From the NCBI GenBank assembly GCA_028532815.1, contig JAQQAS010000023.1:1-64000 (forward strand): DNA of 64,000 bases. Direction: 5' to 3'. The stretch is from Pleomorphochaeta sp. (GTDB lineage: Bacteria > Spirochaetota > Spirochaetia > Sphaerochaetales > Sphaerochaetaceae). The notes under the pieces are model-generated. The model worked only from the letters and a program-made list of their open reading frames with translations. It was not told the DNA's origin and did not search any database. The translations under genes were made by a program, and so were the position numbers. Positions 28,842 to 38,030 of this stretch are shown one piece after another (position 1 is the first letter of the stretch; each line of letters starts with the position of its first letter).

Positions 28842-29351
28842 TATCAATAGTTAATTTGGAAATAGGCGTTTTTATAAGTTTACACGTAGATTTGATATTA
28901 TTTATAATGAAACTGATTATCTATTCATGTTAAGCTTTTTTTATTTCAATAAGCTTATTTATTTTCTCTTGATTTAGAGCTATGCCTGTATATATTTTAA
29001 TTACTAATGGCTTTATTGCTTTAATATAACATTCTTACTCTCAAAAATATTCTAAAATATGTAAGTGAAAATATTAAGTAGAATGCATTGTTATTTTAAC
29101 TTGAGCGTGTAATTTTTTTCAAATAATTTAGTTTTTATAATTCCTTTTCTACATTTATTACATCAAATTGTACTTTTCGTTTTGAGATGTAAATACAAGC
29201 AATAATCCTTATTATGACCTCTAAATTATAATTTTTAATTTTTAAAACTCATTAAATCGAATGTTTATAATAATGTATGTTTGACAGAATGTAAAATAGA
29301 TTTGTTTAACTCCCCTTTTAACTATGTAAGTATAAACGTAAAGTTATGAAT
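28842..29351. other. Intergenic stretch between IS remnants
   Basis: No gene or recognisable fragment was seen in about 510 bp of AT-rich sequence on either strand. Confidence 0.4.
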
Positions 29352-31130
29352 GGCTATTTCCATTAATTGGGGATTAGTTGTACTTTTCAGCCATTAATAT
29401 ATTATTTCTTGAAGTGTTAAATTTGCATCTTCCATACATAATTCTCTTAATAAATTTGATTTTATTAACCGTTCCTTCTGCTAATCCATTATTATATTTT
29501 ACATCAATTGCATTAGTTACTGTTGTTATGTCTCTTTCAATACCTTTTACAAAACTGTTTATTTCTGGGATATTCAACAACTTCACTTTTTTTAACCATT
29601 TTGTAAATTTACTAGTGCTTTTTGTTTCAAATACTGCTGATTTAAAATTTATTATTACCTTATATATTTTTTCAATAATTAGATGTTGTCTAAAAATTTA
29701 ATTAAATTGTTCTAGTGATATTTCTTTAATCTTATTTATGGGATGATAAAGAAATTTTATTACATTGTTCATTTCAATTTTATTTTTGGTTACTAGTTTA
29801 TATTGATTAAAATTATTGTCTTTAAATCGTCTGCAATAAGATTTTGAATTTGAATATGATCTAGTATAACATTCTTTCTCCAATGTCCTAAATATTGAAG
29901 CGATAGTTATACCTTTATTAATATTCATCTCAATAAATAAATATTAAGGATCTAAATCGCTTATTCTTTTTCTATAATTATTATATTTATAATTAGAATT
30001 TATATGTTTTTTTACTGTCCTACGGTCTAATTTTAAAATTATACCAATTTGACTATAATTATAACCATCTTCACTTAAATCTCTTACTTGTTTGACAACT
30101 TTTTGCCTTTTATTGTAATTTTGAATTTTAGACAATTCAGTTTTTCTTATTTTTATTTCTGGTTTTTCTTCAAGATATTTAACTTCAAATTGTTTATATA
30201 TTTTAAAAGTAATGTTTAAATCTTTACAAATATCATTTTTTGAGTTTTGGAGTATTTTCTCTCTTTAAAATAATTTATATTTTTCTTGATTCTTGATTTC
30301 TTTTCGTTCTTCTTCCTTTTTGTTGAGATAAATAAATTTATTATATTTCTTCATCAAGAAATCTTTGCAATAAGTTGTAAGATTTGTAAGGAAATGAAAT
30401 CTATCTGTTACTTAAACTATATCTTTATTAGTTTCATTAATTGCATTTCTATAACATAGTGCCCATCTCTTGAAACTAATTCAAAATTAGGGAAAGTTTT
30501 TAGCCACGTAGCTACATCAATATCTTTTCTTGATTCTATAATATCTACAATCTTATAATTTTCTATATTAATCATAACTGTAGCATATTTATGACGTTTT
30601 TTAATTGCAAAATCATCAATACTAATCTTTCTTACTTTAAATTTATTGATTGTCGCTTTGATTTTTTTTTATAATATTACATATGGAACTTTTACATACC
30701 TCTGCAATATTATCACCAAGAAATTTAGATGCTTTTACTGAACTTAAATTAGTAGATACTTCTAGTATTTTATCTTCTAATCTTTTAGTCTTATAACTAT
30801 TAGAGCCTATATATGAATACCTAGAACTAAATACTTTAGTAGCACAATTATCATTCTTGCATTTTAGTTTATAAGTTTCTAATTCTAAGATAACTTTCTT
30901 TTTTCCAATAGGTAAATCATTGATTTTCCTAATGTATTTTGTATGTACCGTTGTTGTTTTTTCACCACATCTTGGGCATTTTTTATATTCTTCTTTTGAC
31001 TTAACTTTTATGTGATAAAATACATCAATAATAGAGTGCTAAACATAAATTAAATCATCACAAATTTGGTTAATAAATTTTTTCATAATTAATTGTATTA
31101 AAGCAAATCCCCCAATTAATGGAAAGAGCC
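29352..31130 (-). mobile_element. Decayed ISL3-family insertion sequence
   Basis: The element is bounded by terminal inverted repeats. The left end reads GGCTATTTCCATTAATTGGG and the right end, read inward, GGCTCTTTCCATTAATTGGG. GGCTCTTT ends are typical of ISL3. It is 1,779 bp long. No 8-bp target duplication is visible (TTATGAAT on the left, GCACTTAT on the right), so the flanks have drifted or been rearranged. The transposase inside is inactive. Confidence 0.75.
29374..31086 (-). pseudogene. ISL3-family transposase, multiply disrupted
   Basis: Read on the minus strand from ATG 31086. The protein has an early TAG after about 15 codons. A zinc-finger region follows (CPRCGEKTTTVHTKYIRKIN, then CKNDNCATKVF), then a helix-turn-helix (LSSVKASKFLGDNIAEVCKS). 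The catalytic part is broken by frameshifts (DDFAIKKRHKYATVMINIEN, DIIESRKDIDVATWLKTFPN). The C-terminal DDE block NGLAEGTVNKIKFIKRIMYG is at about 29430-29490. At least four frame changes or stops are present, so it cannot make active transposase. Confidence 0.8.
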
Positions 31131-31241
31131 GCACTTATCTTATCATTTATACAGTTATTAATTCAATAATATTTAGTTCGCTTTTTCTCTTTATTCATTG
31201 ATATGCCCCCATTTAAGTTGACACTTAGAAGTTAACTGCAC

Positions 31242-31266
31242 CTCCTCTAGTTTACAGCTAGAGGAG
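31242..31266 (+). promoter_or_regulatory. Stem-loop hiding the orfA ribosome binding site
   Basis: CTCCTCTAG / CTAGAGGAG, nine perfect base pairs with a 7-nt loop. The 3' arm contains the AGGAG Shine-Dalgarno of orfA (ATG 31278). Such hairpins near IS ends keep transposase from being translated off read-through mRNA. Confidence 0.55.
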
Positions 31267-31277
31267 AATCTAGAAAT

Positions 31278-31502
31278 ATGAAAAAAAGAAAGCACCAAAC
31301 AATTAGTAATAAGCTTAATGCTATTACAAAGTATTTAACTAATGAAGCAACTATTGCTGACTTAGCTAGAGAATATGATGTTGGATACCCCACAATACTA
31401 AAATGGGTAAATGAAAGAAATGATATCCTTGTTAAATGTAAGGATTCTTTTAAAATATATTCACAGGCTACCCAAGATTCAAAAGCTCTAATGGAAGAGT
31501 GA
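31278..31502 (+). CDS. IS3-family OrfA (transposase DNA-binding subunit)
   Basis: A 74-residue protein with the helix-turn-helix EATIADLAREYDVGYPTILK that recognises the element's ends. It appears intact but short for the group. Its stop lies 4 nt before the orfB ATG, so the usual frameshift fusion between OrfA and OrfB may not operate here. With orfB broken the element is not autonomous. Confidence 0.7.
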   Translation: MKKRKHQTISNKLNAITKYLTNEATIADLAREYDVGYPTILKWVNERNDILVKCKDSFKIYSQATQDSKALMEE

Positions 31503-31506
31503 ATAT

Positions 31507-32589
31507 ATGGCAAAGAAAATTATTGATAGTGATGATTTAATAAAAGAGAATCTTAAGTTAAAGAAAGAGAATGAATGGGATAAGCATAAAATAGCTTACC
31601 TAGAAAGCATGCTAGAACTTAATGGAATTGATCCTAATAAGTACACCGTAAAAAAAAGAGAAGAAGTAATCCTTTCTGCATTAACTAACAAGGATGTCAA
31701 AAATATCACAATTCTTTGTGCTATTGCTGGAATTTCACGTGAGGCCAACTATAAATATTTAAGGACCAAAGATAAAGAAACTTTAAACAGCCAAATACTT
31801 GAAGTTATTAGGTCAGTTCAAAAAGAAACCTCTTATGCAATTGGACATAGGCCAATGAAAGAAGAGTGTAAATAAAGCTTTAAACATAGAAGTTGGAGAA
31901 GGTCGAATTCTTCGTTTAATGAAAGAAAACAACCTGTTATCGCATGTTAGAGTAAAAAAATGGACACCTTTACAATATAAAAGAAGAAAAGAAATGAAAG
32001 CTGGTAAACCTAAAGATTTGATAAAACAAAACTTCTTTAGTGGTACACCAAGAAAAAGGTTTGTTGTTGATATTACTTATTTATATTGCTTAGAGAAGAT
32101 GTATTATTTAAACACAATTAGGGATTTATTTAATAGAGAAGTAGTCGCTTGGAGAATTAGTGATAATCCTAATGGTGAATTATGTGTAAACACATTATTA
32201 GATCTTTCTAGTAAATATGATTTAGATAGATGCATAATTCACACTTGTTGCAGGTACAAGCTATGTAAATAATAGCTATATGGATTTAATGGAGAAGCTT
32301 AATGTTAGAATGAGTGTTTCTGTGGGAAATTGTTATGACAATGCAGCAGAAGAATCTCTAAATTCAATAATAAAAACAGAGGCTTTTTATACAGAATTTG
32401 GGAAGAAAAACTTTAAAAACAGACAAGAAAAAGCTGAATTAGTACTAGCTAAAACTCAATGGTTTATACAGAATGTATAATTCAGTTAGAAAGAAAAAAG
32501 GATTTAAGTAGCAAACTCCAATAGAAAAATTAGAGAAAAATCCTAAAGGAACTTTACCAATTATATATAACCCTGAATTGACACTATAA
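31507..32589 (+). pseudogene. IS3-family OrfB transposase, frameshifted
   Basis: The DDE integrase-type protein can be read across four segments. The first open frame stops near 31875 (ending GHRPMKEECK). The second covers the first catalytic Asp (RKRFVVDITYLYC) and ends at 32272. The third has the catalytic Glu region (NCYDNAAEESLNSIIKTE) and stops at 32480. The tail (MYNSVRKKKGFK, TAG, QTPIEKLEKNPKGTLP) ends at 32589. Frameshifts lie near 31868, 32265 and 32475. Confidence 0.8.
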
Positions 32590-32887
32590 GAAATAGTGCT
32601 AAAATACTAAAAACAGTATTTTACTATTTAGGAAGCAGTGGATCCTAAAGTGTCAACCTAATTGGGTGCAGACTACATACATAAAAATTAATACAGTTAT
32701 TTTTATGGTAAAAGAGAAGAACTTAAATTTGTTCAAAAAAAATTAAGTATTAAAATTTTAAAGGCTTGCTCATAGAAAAATAATTAAAGAGAAAGTCTTT
32801 TTTTATGTTTATTTATTTTAAAAGCTTAATTGAAATATTAACCGCAACCTTTTAGGCGTTTGCAATAGTTAATGCAATTCAAATAGT

Positions 32888-32927
32888 AAAAAGTTAGATG
32901 AAAAATATTTTTTTCATCTAACTTTTT
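32888..32927. terminator. 18-bp perfect hairpin with T-run
   Basis: AAAAAGTTAGATGAAAAA pairs perfectly with TTTTTCATCTAACTTTTT across a 4-nt loop. The flanking A and T tracts make it a bidirectional terminator candidate. No intact gene ends here, so it probably belonged to a lost gene. Confidence 0.5.
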
Positions 32928-32980
32928 GCTTTTTCTGCCTAAAAATTAAGGTACGATGTTTTTTGTCATTACCAAAGGGC

Positions 32981-33018
32981 GCAAAAAACCCAGATTGGCA
33001 AATAATCTGTTTTTTTGC
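32981..33018. terminator. Terminator-like hairpin near IS30 remnant
   Basis: GCAAAAAACCCAGATT and AATCTGTTTTTTTGC pair with two mismatches around a short loop, with A/T tracts on both sides. It lies about 100 bp beyond the stop of the IS30-type remnant on the minus strand. Confidence 0.4.
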
Positions 33019-33114
33019 AGTACTAAATGCAATCACTATCATTTTGTTTACAATTTCTTATTGGTTCTACTGTGCCCATAAGTATTAGTGTTTAGTTGTT
33101 TTTGTGTTTTCTAG

Positions 33115-33279
33115 TTATTTAACTAGACTTGGGCGAAGCATTACTTCATCTGGTGGGATGTAAGTGATGCTTAATTTTTTTAAAATATTTGATCCATACA
33201 TTCTTTCAAAGATTTCGTATGGGGTATTATTCCCTAACTTTCCTATTTTGTAAGAATTGATATGACTCATAATTAAATT
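33115..33279 (-). pseudogene. C-terminal fragment of an IS30-family-like transposase
   Basis: About 51 codons remain, reading MSHINSYKIGKLGNNTPYEI, then FERMYGSNILKKLS and YIPPDEVMLRPSLVK. This matches the extreme C-terminus of IS30-type transposases (xPYExFxxxYGxxxLxxLxxxxIPPDxVxLxPxLxK). The remainder of the gene upstream (higher coordinates) is absent. Confidence 0.6.
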
Positions 33280-33440
33280 TGTTATTCAAAAAATTTAGTC
33301 CCTTCTTGATTTGAATAACTAACCAAACACAAAACCAACAAGAATAAAATATTGTAAATCCTTTGAAAAACACAAAACACGAGTAAAATAAGTGAAAAAC
33401 TATAAAAACTTATTTGCACTACTAAAAGCAACTATATCTT

Positions 33441-33509
33441 TTGCAATATTTATTGCAACTAATTAACCTTTAAAAAAAAGTAGGTAAGGTTGCATTAGAT
33501 AATTCAAGT
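33441..33509 (+). repeat. Imperfect direct repeat, right copy
   Basis: Right counterpart of 28381-28448 at roughly 80% identity. It lies about 94 bp from the end of the amino-sugar operon. The remaining sequence up to 33602 shows no gene. Confidence 0.45.
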
Positions 33510-33602
33510 GATAATTTATTTTAAAAACATCAGTGAAATATTGTATGTTGTTAATTATAAGTTTGTTGGATAAAATAAATAGTCTACTAAAACAGCGATA
33601 AT

Positions 33603-34472
33603 TTATCCCTTAACCGATCCAATCATAACACCTTTAACAAAGTATTTTTGAAGGAAAGGATATATTGCAATAATTGGTAAAGTTGTAACAATAATTACAG
33701 CACCTTTAATAGAAATACCTATAGTTGCTTTATCGACAGCTCCTGCAGCATCTCCAACCATACTAGTACCATTAACAATATTTCTCAAAAATAACATTAC
33801 AGGGAACTGTGATGATTTTAAATATATTAAACCATTAAACCAATCATTCCAGAAGAATACAGCTGTATATAATCCTACTGTTGCTAAACCAGCTTGAGAT
33901 AGTGGTAATATAATCTTCCATAATATTCCGAAGTAATTTAATCCATCAATTAAAGCAGCTTCTTCAATTTCATTTGAAATAGATTTAAAGAAGTTAATCA
34001 TTAATATTAAGTTGAATGGATTAATTGCAAAAGGTATTAACATAGCCCATCTAGTATTAGTTAAATGTAGATAAGAAATTAAAAGATAATTAGGTATTAA
34101 TCCACCTGTAAAGAACATTGAAAATACTACTATTTTCATAAATACTTTATTACCTTTTAAATAAGTCTTACTTAAAGGATAAGCAAATAATACAATTAAG
34201 AAAAGAGAAATTAGTGTTCCTAAAATAGTATAAATTAATGTATTTTTATAAGCATTAAAAAAATTAGGATAAGTGAATATTGACTTATAGGCTTCAAAGT
34301 TTAAACCTTTAGGTAAGAAAAATACTTCATTGTTAATAATTGCTTCAGGAGATGATAGAGATAGAGCAAATATATAAATAAATGGGACTAGACAACTAAT
34401 AATAGTAAAGATCATAAATAAGTTTACTATGATGTCAAAAAGAACTGTACTTCTAGTTTTATATGTTTTCAT
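33603..34472 (-). CDS. Carbohydrate ABC transporter permease, LplC/YtcP type
   Basis: A 289-residue inner-membrane permease with about six helices. The EAA loop reads EEAALIDGLNYFGILWKIIL and the C-terminus is FVKGVMIGSVKG, typical of the YtcP/LplC branch. It forms the channel with the YteP/LplB-type permease encoded just upstream. It is the last gene of the peptidoglycan-sugar operon. No ATPase gene is in the operon, so a shared ATPase encoded elsewhere is expected. Confidence 0.9.
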   Translation of the reverse strand: MKTYKTRSTVLFDIIVNLFMIFTIISCLVPFIYIFALSLSSPEAIINNEVFFLPKGLNFEAYKSIFTYPNFFNAYKNTLIYTILGTLISLFLIVLFAYPLSKTYLKGNKVFMKIVVFSMFFTGGLIPNYLLISYLHLTNTRWAMLIPFAINPFNLILMINFFKSISNEIEEAALIDGLNYFGILWKIILPLSQAGLATVGLYTAVFFWNDWFNGLIYLKSSQFPVMLFLRNIVNGTSMVGDAAGAVDKATIGISIKGAVIIVTTLPIIAIYPFLQKYFVKGVMIGSVKG

Positions 34473-34484
34473 TAATCATTTCTC

Positions 34485-35393
34485 CTAATAAATACTTTGG
34501 CCAGTTAATTTCTTACTTAAACTGTTACTAGAAGTTACTAATATTATACCTATAATTCCAGTAAAGAGACCAATTGCAGTGGCATAAGAATAGTTTTGAT
34601 TTGCAAGACCTGTTCTATAAACTAAAGTGTCTAAAATATCACTTACCTGACTATTTGTTGGAGTATATAAAAGTAATATCTTTTCAAATCCTAATGATAA
34701 TAATCTACCAATATTTAAAATTAACATTACCATTATTGTAGGTAGTATAGTTGGTATTGTTACATAAAATATTTGTTGTATTCTATTAGCTCCATCAATA
34801 GTAGCTGCTTCATACATATCAGGTGAAATCGATGTAATAGAAGCTAAATAAATAATTGCAGTCCAACCAGTATATTGCCAGGTATCAAGTAATACGTAGA
34901 TAGTTCTAAAATAATCTGGTTCATTCATATAATAGATTGCATCTAATCCCATCTTACCTCTAATTATATTTAATATACCTGTACTTGGAGAAAGTAATTC
35001 ACTTACTATTGCAATAACAACAACTGTTGAAATAAAGCGTGGCATATAAGAAATTGTTTGAACAAATTTCTTAAAATATCTATTTCTAACTTCATTTAAA
35101 AATAGTGCAAAAATAATAGGTATGGGGAAGTTTATTATTAAATTTAGTAAACTTAATATTAAAGTATTTTTAAAAGCTGTCCAGAAAGCAGCATCTTTGA
35201 AAAATAATTTAAAATATCTTAAGCCAACCCATTCAGTTCCAAAAGGACCCATTCCAGGTCTATAACGTCTAAAAGCGAGAATATTTCCAAACATTGGCAC
35301 ATATTTAAATATAATGAAATATAATAAGGGGAGAACCATCATGGCATATAGTTGCCAATATTGATGCTTGTTGGCTTTTTTTAACTTCTTCAC
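34485..35393 (-). CDS. Sugar ABC transporter permease, LplB/YteP type
   Basis: A 302-residue permease. It shows the characteristic start of this branch: HQYWQLYAMMVLPLLYFIIF, then YVPMFGNILAFRRY and GPFGTEWVGLRYFK. The EAA loop is YEAATIDGANRIQQIFYVTI. An AGGAGAG Shine-Dalgarno precedes the ATG. The gene is separated from the binding-protein gene by 80 bp containing a perfect stem-loop. Confidence 0.9.
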   Translation of the reverse strand: MKKLKKANKHQYWQLYAMMVLPLLYFIIFKYVPMFGNILAFRRYRPGMGPFGTEWVGLRYFKLFFKDAAFWTAFKNTLILSLLNLIINFPIPIIFALFLNEVRNRYFKKFVQTISYMPRFISTVVVIAIVSELLSPSTGILNIIRGKMGLDAIYYMNEPDYFRTIYVLLDTWQYTGWTAIIYLASITSISPDMYEAATIDGANRIQQIFYVTIPTILPTIMVMLILNIGRLLSLGFEKILLLYTPTNSQVSDILDTLVYRTGLANQNYSYATAIGLFTGIIGIILVTSSNSLSKKLTGQSIY

Positions 35394-35427
35394 TTCTCAT
35401 CTCTCCTATAATTTTTGATTAAATATA

Positions 35428-35450
35428 GTGCTCTGTTTAAAACAGAGCAC
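35428..35450 (-). other. Intercistronic stem-loop between binding-protein and permease genes
   Basis: GTGCTCTGTTT / AAACAGAGCAC, 11 perfect base pairs with a single unpaired central base, 24 nt beyond the binding-protein stop. There is no U-run on the minus strand. It probably stabilises the upstream mRNA or partly attenuates transcription into the permease genes. Confidence 0.6.
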
Positions 35451-35473
35451 CAAAGTTATTAAAAATCTTTATC

Positions 35474-37027
35474 TTATAAATTCTCATTGTATAAATCACA
35501 GAATTTTTCAATTCCTAATTTCTTCATAGTAGAAACATATTCATCCCAATCAGCATTTATATCTTTAGCACCTGTTAAGAATGCATCATTCCATCTTTCA
35601 AATGTATCTGATAATGGAGTTTGTAACATACCTGCTTCTTCACTTTGCATATCATCAAAATTAGGAGTAGGTGGGATGTATTGAATTACATCTCCCATAT
35701 CTTCAACAACTTTGTTAATAGCTGAATAGTTTTCATCATATTTAGTCATTTCTCTTTGATTTACCCAAACCATTTGAGTTACATCACTACCACAACCATA
35801 TTCAAGTTGTAGGTATTTATAAATGCCTTCTTTAGCATTTACAATTTTCTCCGTGAATGTAATTGAACCATCACTGTTTGTAGTATAAGTTACACCTTCT
35901 TCTCCAAGACAGAATGCTTTAGAATTTTCTTCTGAGAAGAACATATTATCTACAGCTCTAACAATTTGTTCAAAATCATCTCTTTGTGCAGTTTTAATTG
36001 GGAACATGATACCAGAACCAGTTTTACTCTTAGGTTGGTGATGTGCTCCTGCAGGACCTTCAAGGGAAGGGTACATTTGAAGTTTATAACCTTCAATATT
36101 AGATGCAGCTTCTAAGCCACCAATTTGATCGTAATAAGCATAAGATGCCATTGATTTGCCAGTAGCTAATTTTTGTGACCATCTATCCCCATCAATAGGT
36201 TCAGCCATTTCAGGATCTAATAGACCTTCTTCATATAATTTGTGGAAGTAAGTAATATATTCTTTATAACCTTCACTAATTGCACCTTCAAAATAATTCT
36301 TATTAGTATAATCCCAACTTAGTGTGTTTGTTCCACTAGAGCTGTTTTTACCTACAGAAATTCCAAAGGATGGCATTGTCATTCTATAAAGAACTCTAGG
36401 ACCAGCAAGTATTGTTAATGGATAAGAATCTGGATTGTTTTCTTTAAATACTTTTAATACATTATATAAGTCATCAAAAGTCTTAGGAGCATCTAATCCA
36501 TATTCGTCAAGTAAATCTTCTCTTAAAATTAGACCACCATCATAGAATGGGACATCTGTTAAAGATGGCATATAATATCTTTTTCCATCTTTTAATTGTA
36601 GTTGATCTACTTCTTCACTCATATTGAATTTTTCAACCATCTTGTTAAAGTTTGGTGTCCAATCTGAGTAATCGCTGATAGGAACTAAAGCACCATTTAA
36701 TGCTAAGTTAGCATTTTCACCTTTAGTTGTTTGATATAAAATTACATCAGGAGCATTAGTTCCAGTATTTAGGGCTAATGATACTTTTGTACTATAATCT
36801 GCAATTGGGATAATTTCCCATTCGATATCCAAATTTGAATCTTCTGCAGCACTATTGATTGAAAGCCAATCTGATTTAAATGGTAATGTTGCATTATCAG
36901 AATAATACATTGAAACTTTGATAGGACCATCACTCTCTTTTGATGATTCTACTTCTTTTGATCCACTAGCAATAATGGAAGTCAAACTTAATGAAATAGC
37001 TAAAAATGAAAACAACAGTTTTTTCAT
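35474..37027 (-). CDS. Extracellular solute-binding protein, LipO/YtcQ type
   Basis: A 517-residue binding protein, larger than MalE-type proteins as usual for partners of LplB/LplC-type permeases. The signal peptide is MKKLLFSFLAISLSLTSIIA followed by SGSKEVESS, with no lipobox Cys. Aromatic ligand-side segments include WEIIPIADYSTKV, DYSDWTPNF and QKLATGKSMASYAYYDQIGG. Being between murQ and the permeases, it most likely captures MurNAc-containing sugars or muropeptides, but the substrate is inferred from context only. Confidence 0.87.
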   Translation of the reverse strand: MKKLLFSFLAISLSLTSIIASGSKEVESSKESDGPIKVSMYYSDNATLPFKSDWLSINSAAEDSNLDIEWEIIPIADYSTKVSLALNTGTNAPDVILYQTTKGENANLALNGALVPISDYSDWTPNFNKMVEKFNMSEEVDQLQLKDGKRYYMPSLTDVPFYDGGLILREDLLDEYGLDAPKTFDDLYNVLKVFKENNPDSYPLTILAGPRVLYRMTMPSFGISVGKNSSSGTNTLSWDYTNKNYFEGAISEGYKEYITYFHKLYEEGLLDPEMAEPIDGDRWSQKLATGKSMASYAYYDQIGGLEAASNIEGYKLQMYPSLEGPAGAHHQPKSKTGSGIMFPIKTAQRDDFEQIVRAVDNMFFSEENSKAFCLGEEGVTYTTNSDGSITFTEKIVNAKEGIYKYLQLEYGCGSDVTQMVWVNQREMTKYDENYSAINKVVEDMGDVIQYIPPTPNFDDMQSEEAGMLQTPLSDTFERWNDAFLTGAKDINADWDEYVSTMKKLGIEKFCDLYNENL

Positions 37028-37044
37028 AATTTTTCTCCTTCTCC

Positions 37045-37950
37045 TTAAAAATTATTATCTAAAACATCATTAATGTTACCCTTGTTCTTTTCTAAAAGAA
37101 CCTTTGCTTCTTCTAAATTTATATTCAATAAAATCATGATTACACTTGCTCTTACATTCATCTCTGATTCATAGAAGGTTCTTTTTGCTTCTTCTTTAGA
37201 GCAATGTGTTATATCACAAATCATATTTATAGATCTATTTACTAATTTTGAGTTAACTGGATTTAAATCAATCATCCAATTGTTGTAGACTTTTCCAATT
37301 TTAATCATTGCAGTTGTGGTGATCATATTAAGAATTAATTTTTGAGCTGTGCCGGATTTCATTCTAGTAGATCCGGTAATAATCTCAGGACCAACATCAG
37401 CGTGGATTCTATATTGATTTTCAACTACACTAAATATTTTTGCATTTTGATTGCTACTGATAGCAGCTGTTTTACAACCAATAGATGAAGCATACTTTAG
37501 TGCTTCAACAACAAATGGAGCTCCGCCATTTGCTGTAATTCCAATTAATGTATCTTTTTTATTTAAGTTTATATTTCTACAAGCTTCAACACCGGCTATT
37601 CTATCATCTTCAATGCCTTCTACACTATTTCGAAGTGCATAATCTCCACCTGCTATAATACCTTGAACCATTTCTTTAGAAACACCAAAGGTTGGGGGGC
37701 ATTCAGATGCATCTAAAACACCAAGACGTCCAGATGTTCCAGCCCCAATATATATTAGTCTGCCATTTTCATTGAAGGATTGAACAACAAGTTCAATTAC
37801 ATTTGCTATTTTGTCTAGACATTTTTCAACTGCTAAAGGGACTTTTTTGTCCTCAGAGTTGATAATCTGAATGATATCAAATGTAGATTTTGTATCTATT
37901 TTATTTGAAATAATATTTCTTTGTTCGGTTGTAAATGAGTTATGTTCCAT
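37045..37950 (-). CDS. murQ: N-acetylmuramic acid 6-phosphate etherase
   Basis: A 301-residue cytoplasmic enzyme that removes D-lactate from MurNAc-6-phosphate to give GlcNAc-6-phosphate. Signature segments are YIGAGTSGRLGVLDASECPP, FGVSKEMVQGIIAGGDYALR (SIS-fold sugar-phosphate site with the catalytic Glu nearby), GITANGGAPFV, and ITGSTRMKSGTAQKLILNMI. Length is typical. It has its own predicted promoter with TATAAT 6 nt before the ATG and no Shine-Dalgarno, plus a MurR-like palindrome upstream, so murQ and the transporter may be induced separately from the upstream genes. Confidence 0.95.
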   Translation of the reverse strand: MEHNSFTTEQRNIISNKIDTKSTFDIIQIINSEDKKVPLAVEKCLDKIANVIELVVQSFNENGRLIYIGAGTSGRLGVLDASECPPTFGVSKEMVQGIIAGGDYALRNSVEGIEDDRIAGVEACRNINLNKKDTLIGITANGGAPFVVEALKYASSIGCKTAAISSNQNAKIFSVVENQYRIHADVGPEIITGSTRMKSGTAQKLILNMITTTAMIKIGKVYNNWMIDLNPVNSKLVNRSINMICDITHCSKEEAKRTFYESEMNVRASVIMILLNINLEEAKVLLEKNKGNINDVLDNNF

Positions 37951-37956
37951 AAATTA

Positions 37957-37984
37957 ATTATACACATATATTAAAATAATGCAA
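37957..37984 (-). promoter_or_regulatory. Internal promoter of murQ, predicted leaderless
   Basis: Read on the minus strand: TTGCAT (37984-37979), a 16-bp spacer and TATAAT (37962-37957), then 6 nt and the ATG. The spacing predicts transcription starting at the start codon. Confidence 0.5.
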
Positions 37985-38013
37985 TATTTTTTTTCATATG
38001 ATTTAAAATAATT

Positions 38014-38030
38014 ATGAAATTTTATTTCAT
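38014..38030. promoter_or_regulatory. Palindromic operator candidate for MurR
   Basis: ATGAAAT-TTT-ATTTCAT, seven perfect base pairs each side, just upstream of the murQ -35 box and touching the anmK stop codon. Further TTTCAT and ATGAAA half-sites lie at 37992 and 38035. RpiR-family regulators commonly use TGAAA...TTTCA palindromes, and a related palindrome precedes murR. Confidence 0.45.

Larger units (their letters stand above)
31204..32670 (+). mobile_element. Decayed IS3-family (IS150-like) insertion sequence
   Basis: Terminal inverted repeats start TGC: the left end (31204) reads TGCCCCCATTTAAGTTGACA, and the right end read inward from 32670 reads TGCACCCAATTAGGTTGACA. Total length is 1,467 bp, normal for the group. 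It contains orfA and a broken orfB. No short target duplication is visible (ATA before, GAC after). It lies 73 bp from the ISL3 element. Confidence 0.8.
32671..33114. other. IS-rich junk DNA with hairpins
   Basis: No gene is seen. The stretch holds two strong hairpins (listed separately) and, at about 32872-32884, the near-palindrome TTGCAATAGTTAATGCAA. A related perfect palindrome, TTGCAATATTTATTGCAA, occurs at 33441-33458. These TGCAAT-rich sites may be remains of IS30-type ends. Confidence 0.35.

Noticed and set aside
29378-29701. 107-residue hydrophobic ORF on the plus strand
   Set aside because: Antisense to the ISL3 transposase C-terminus; no ribosome site.
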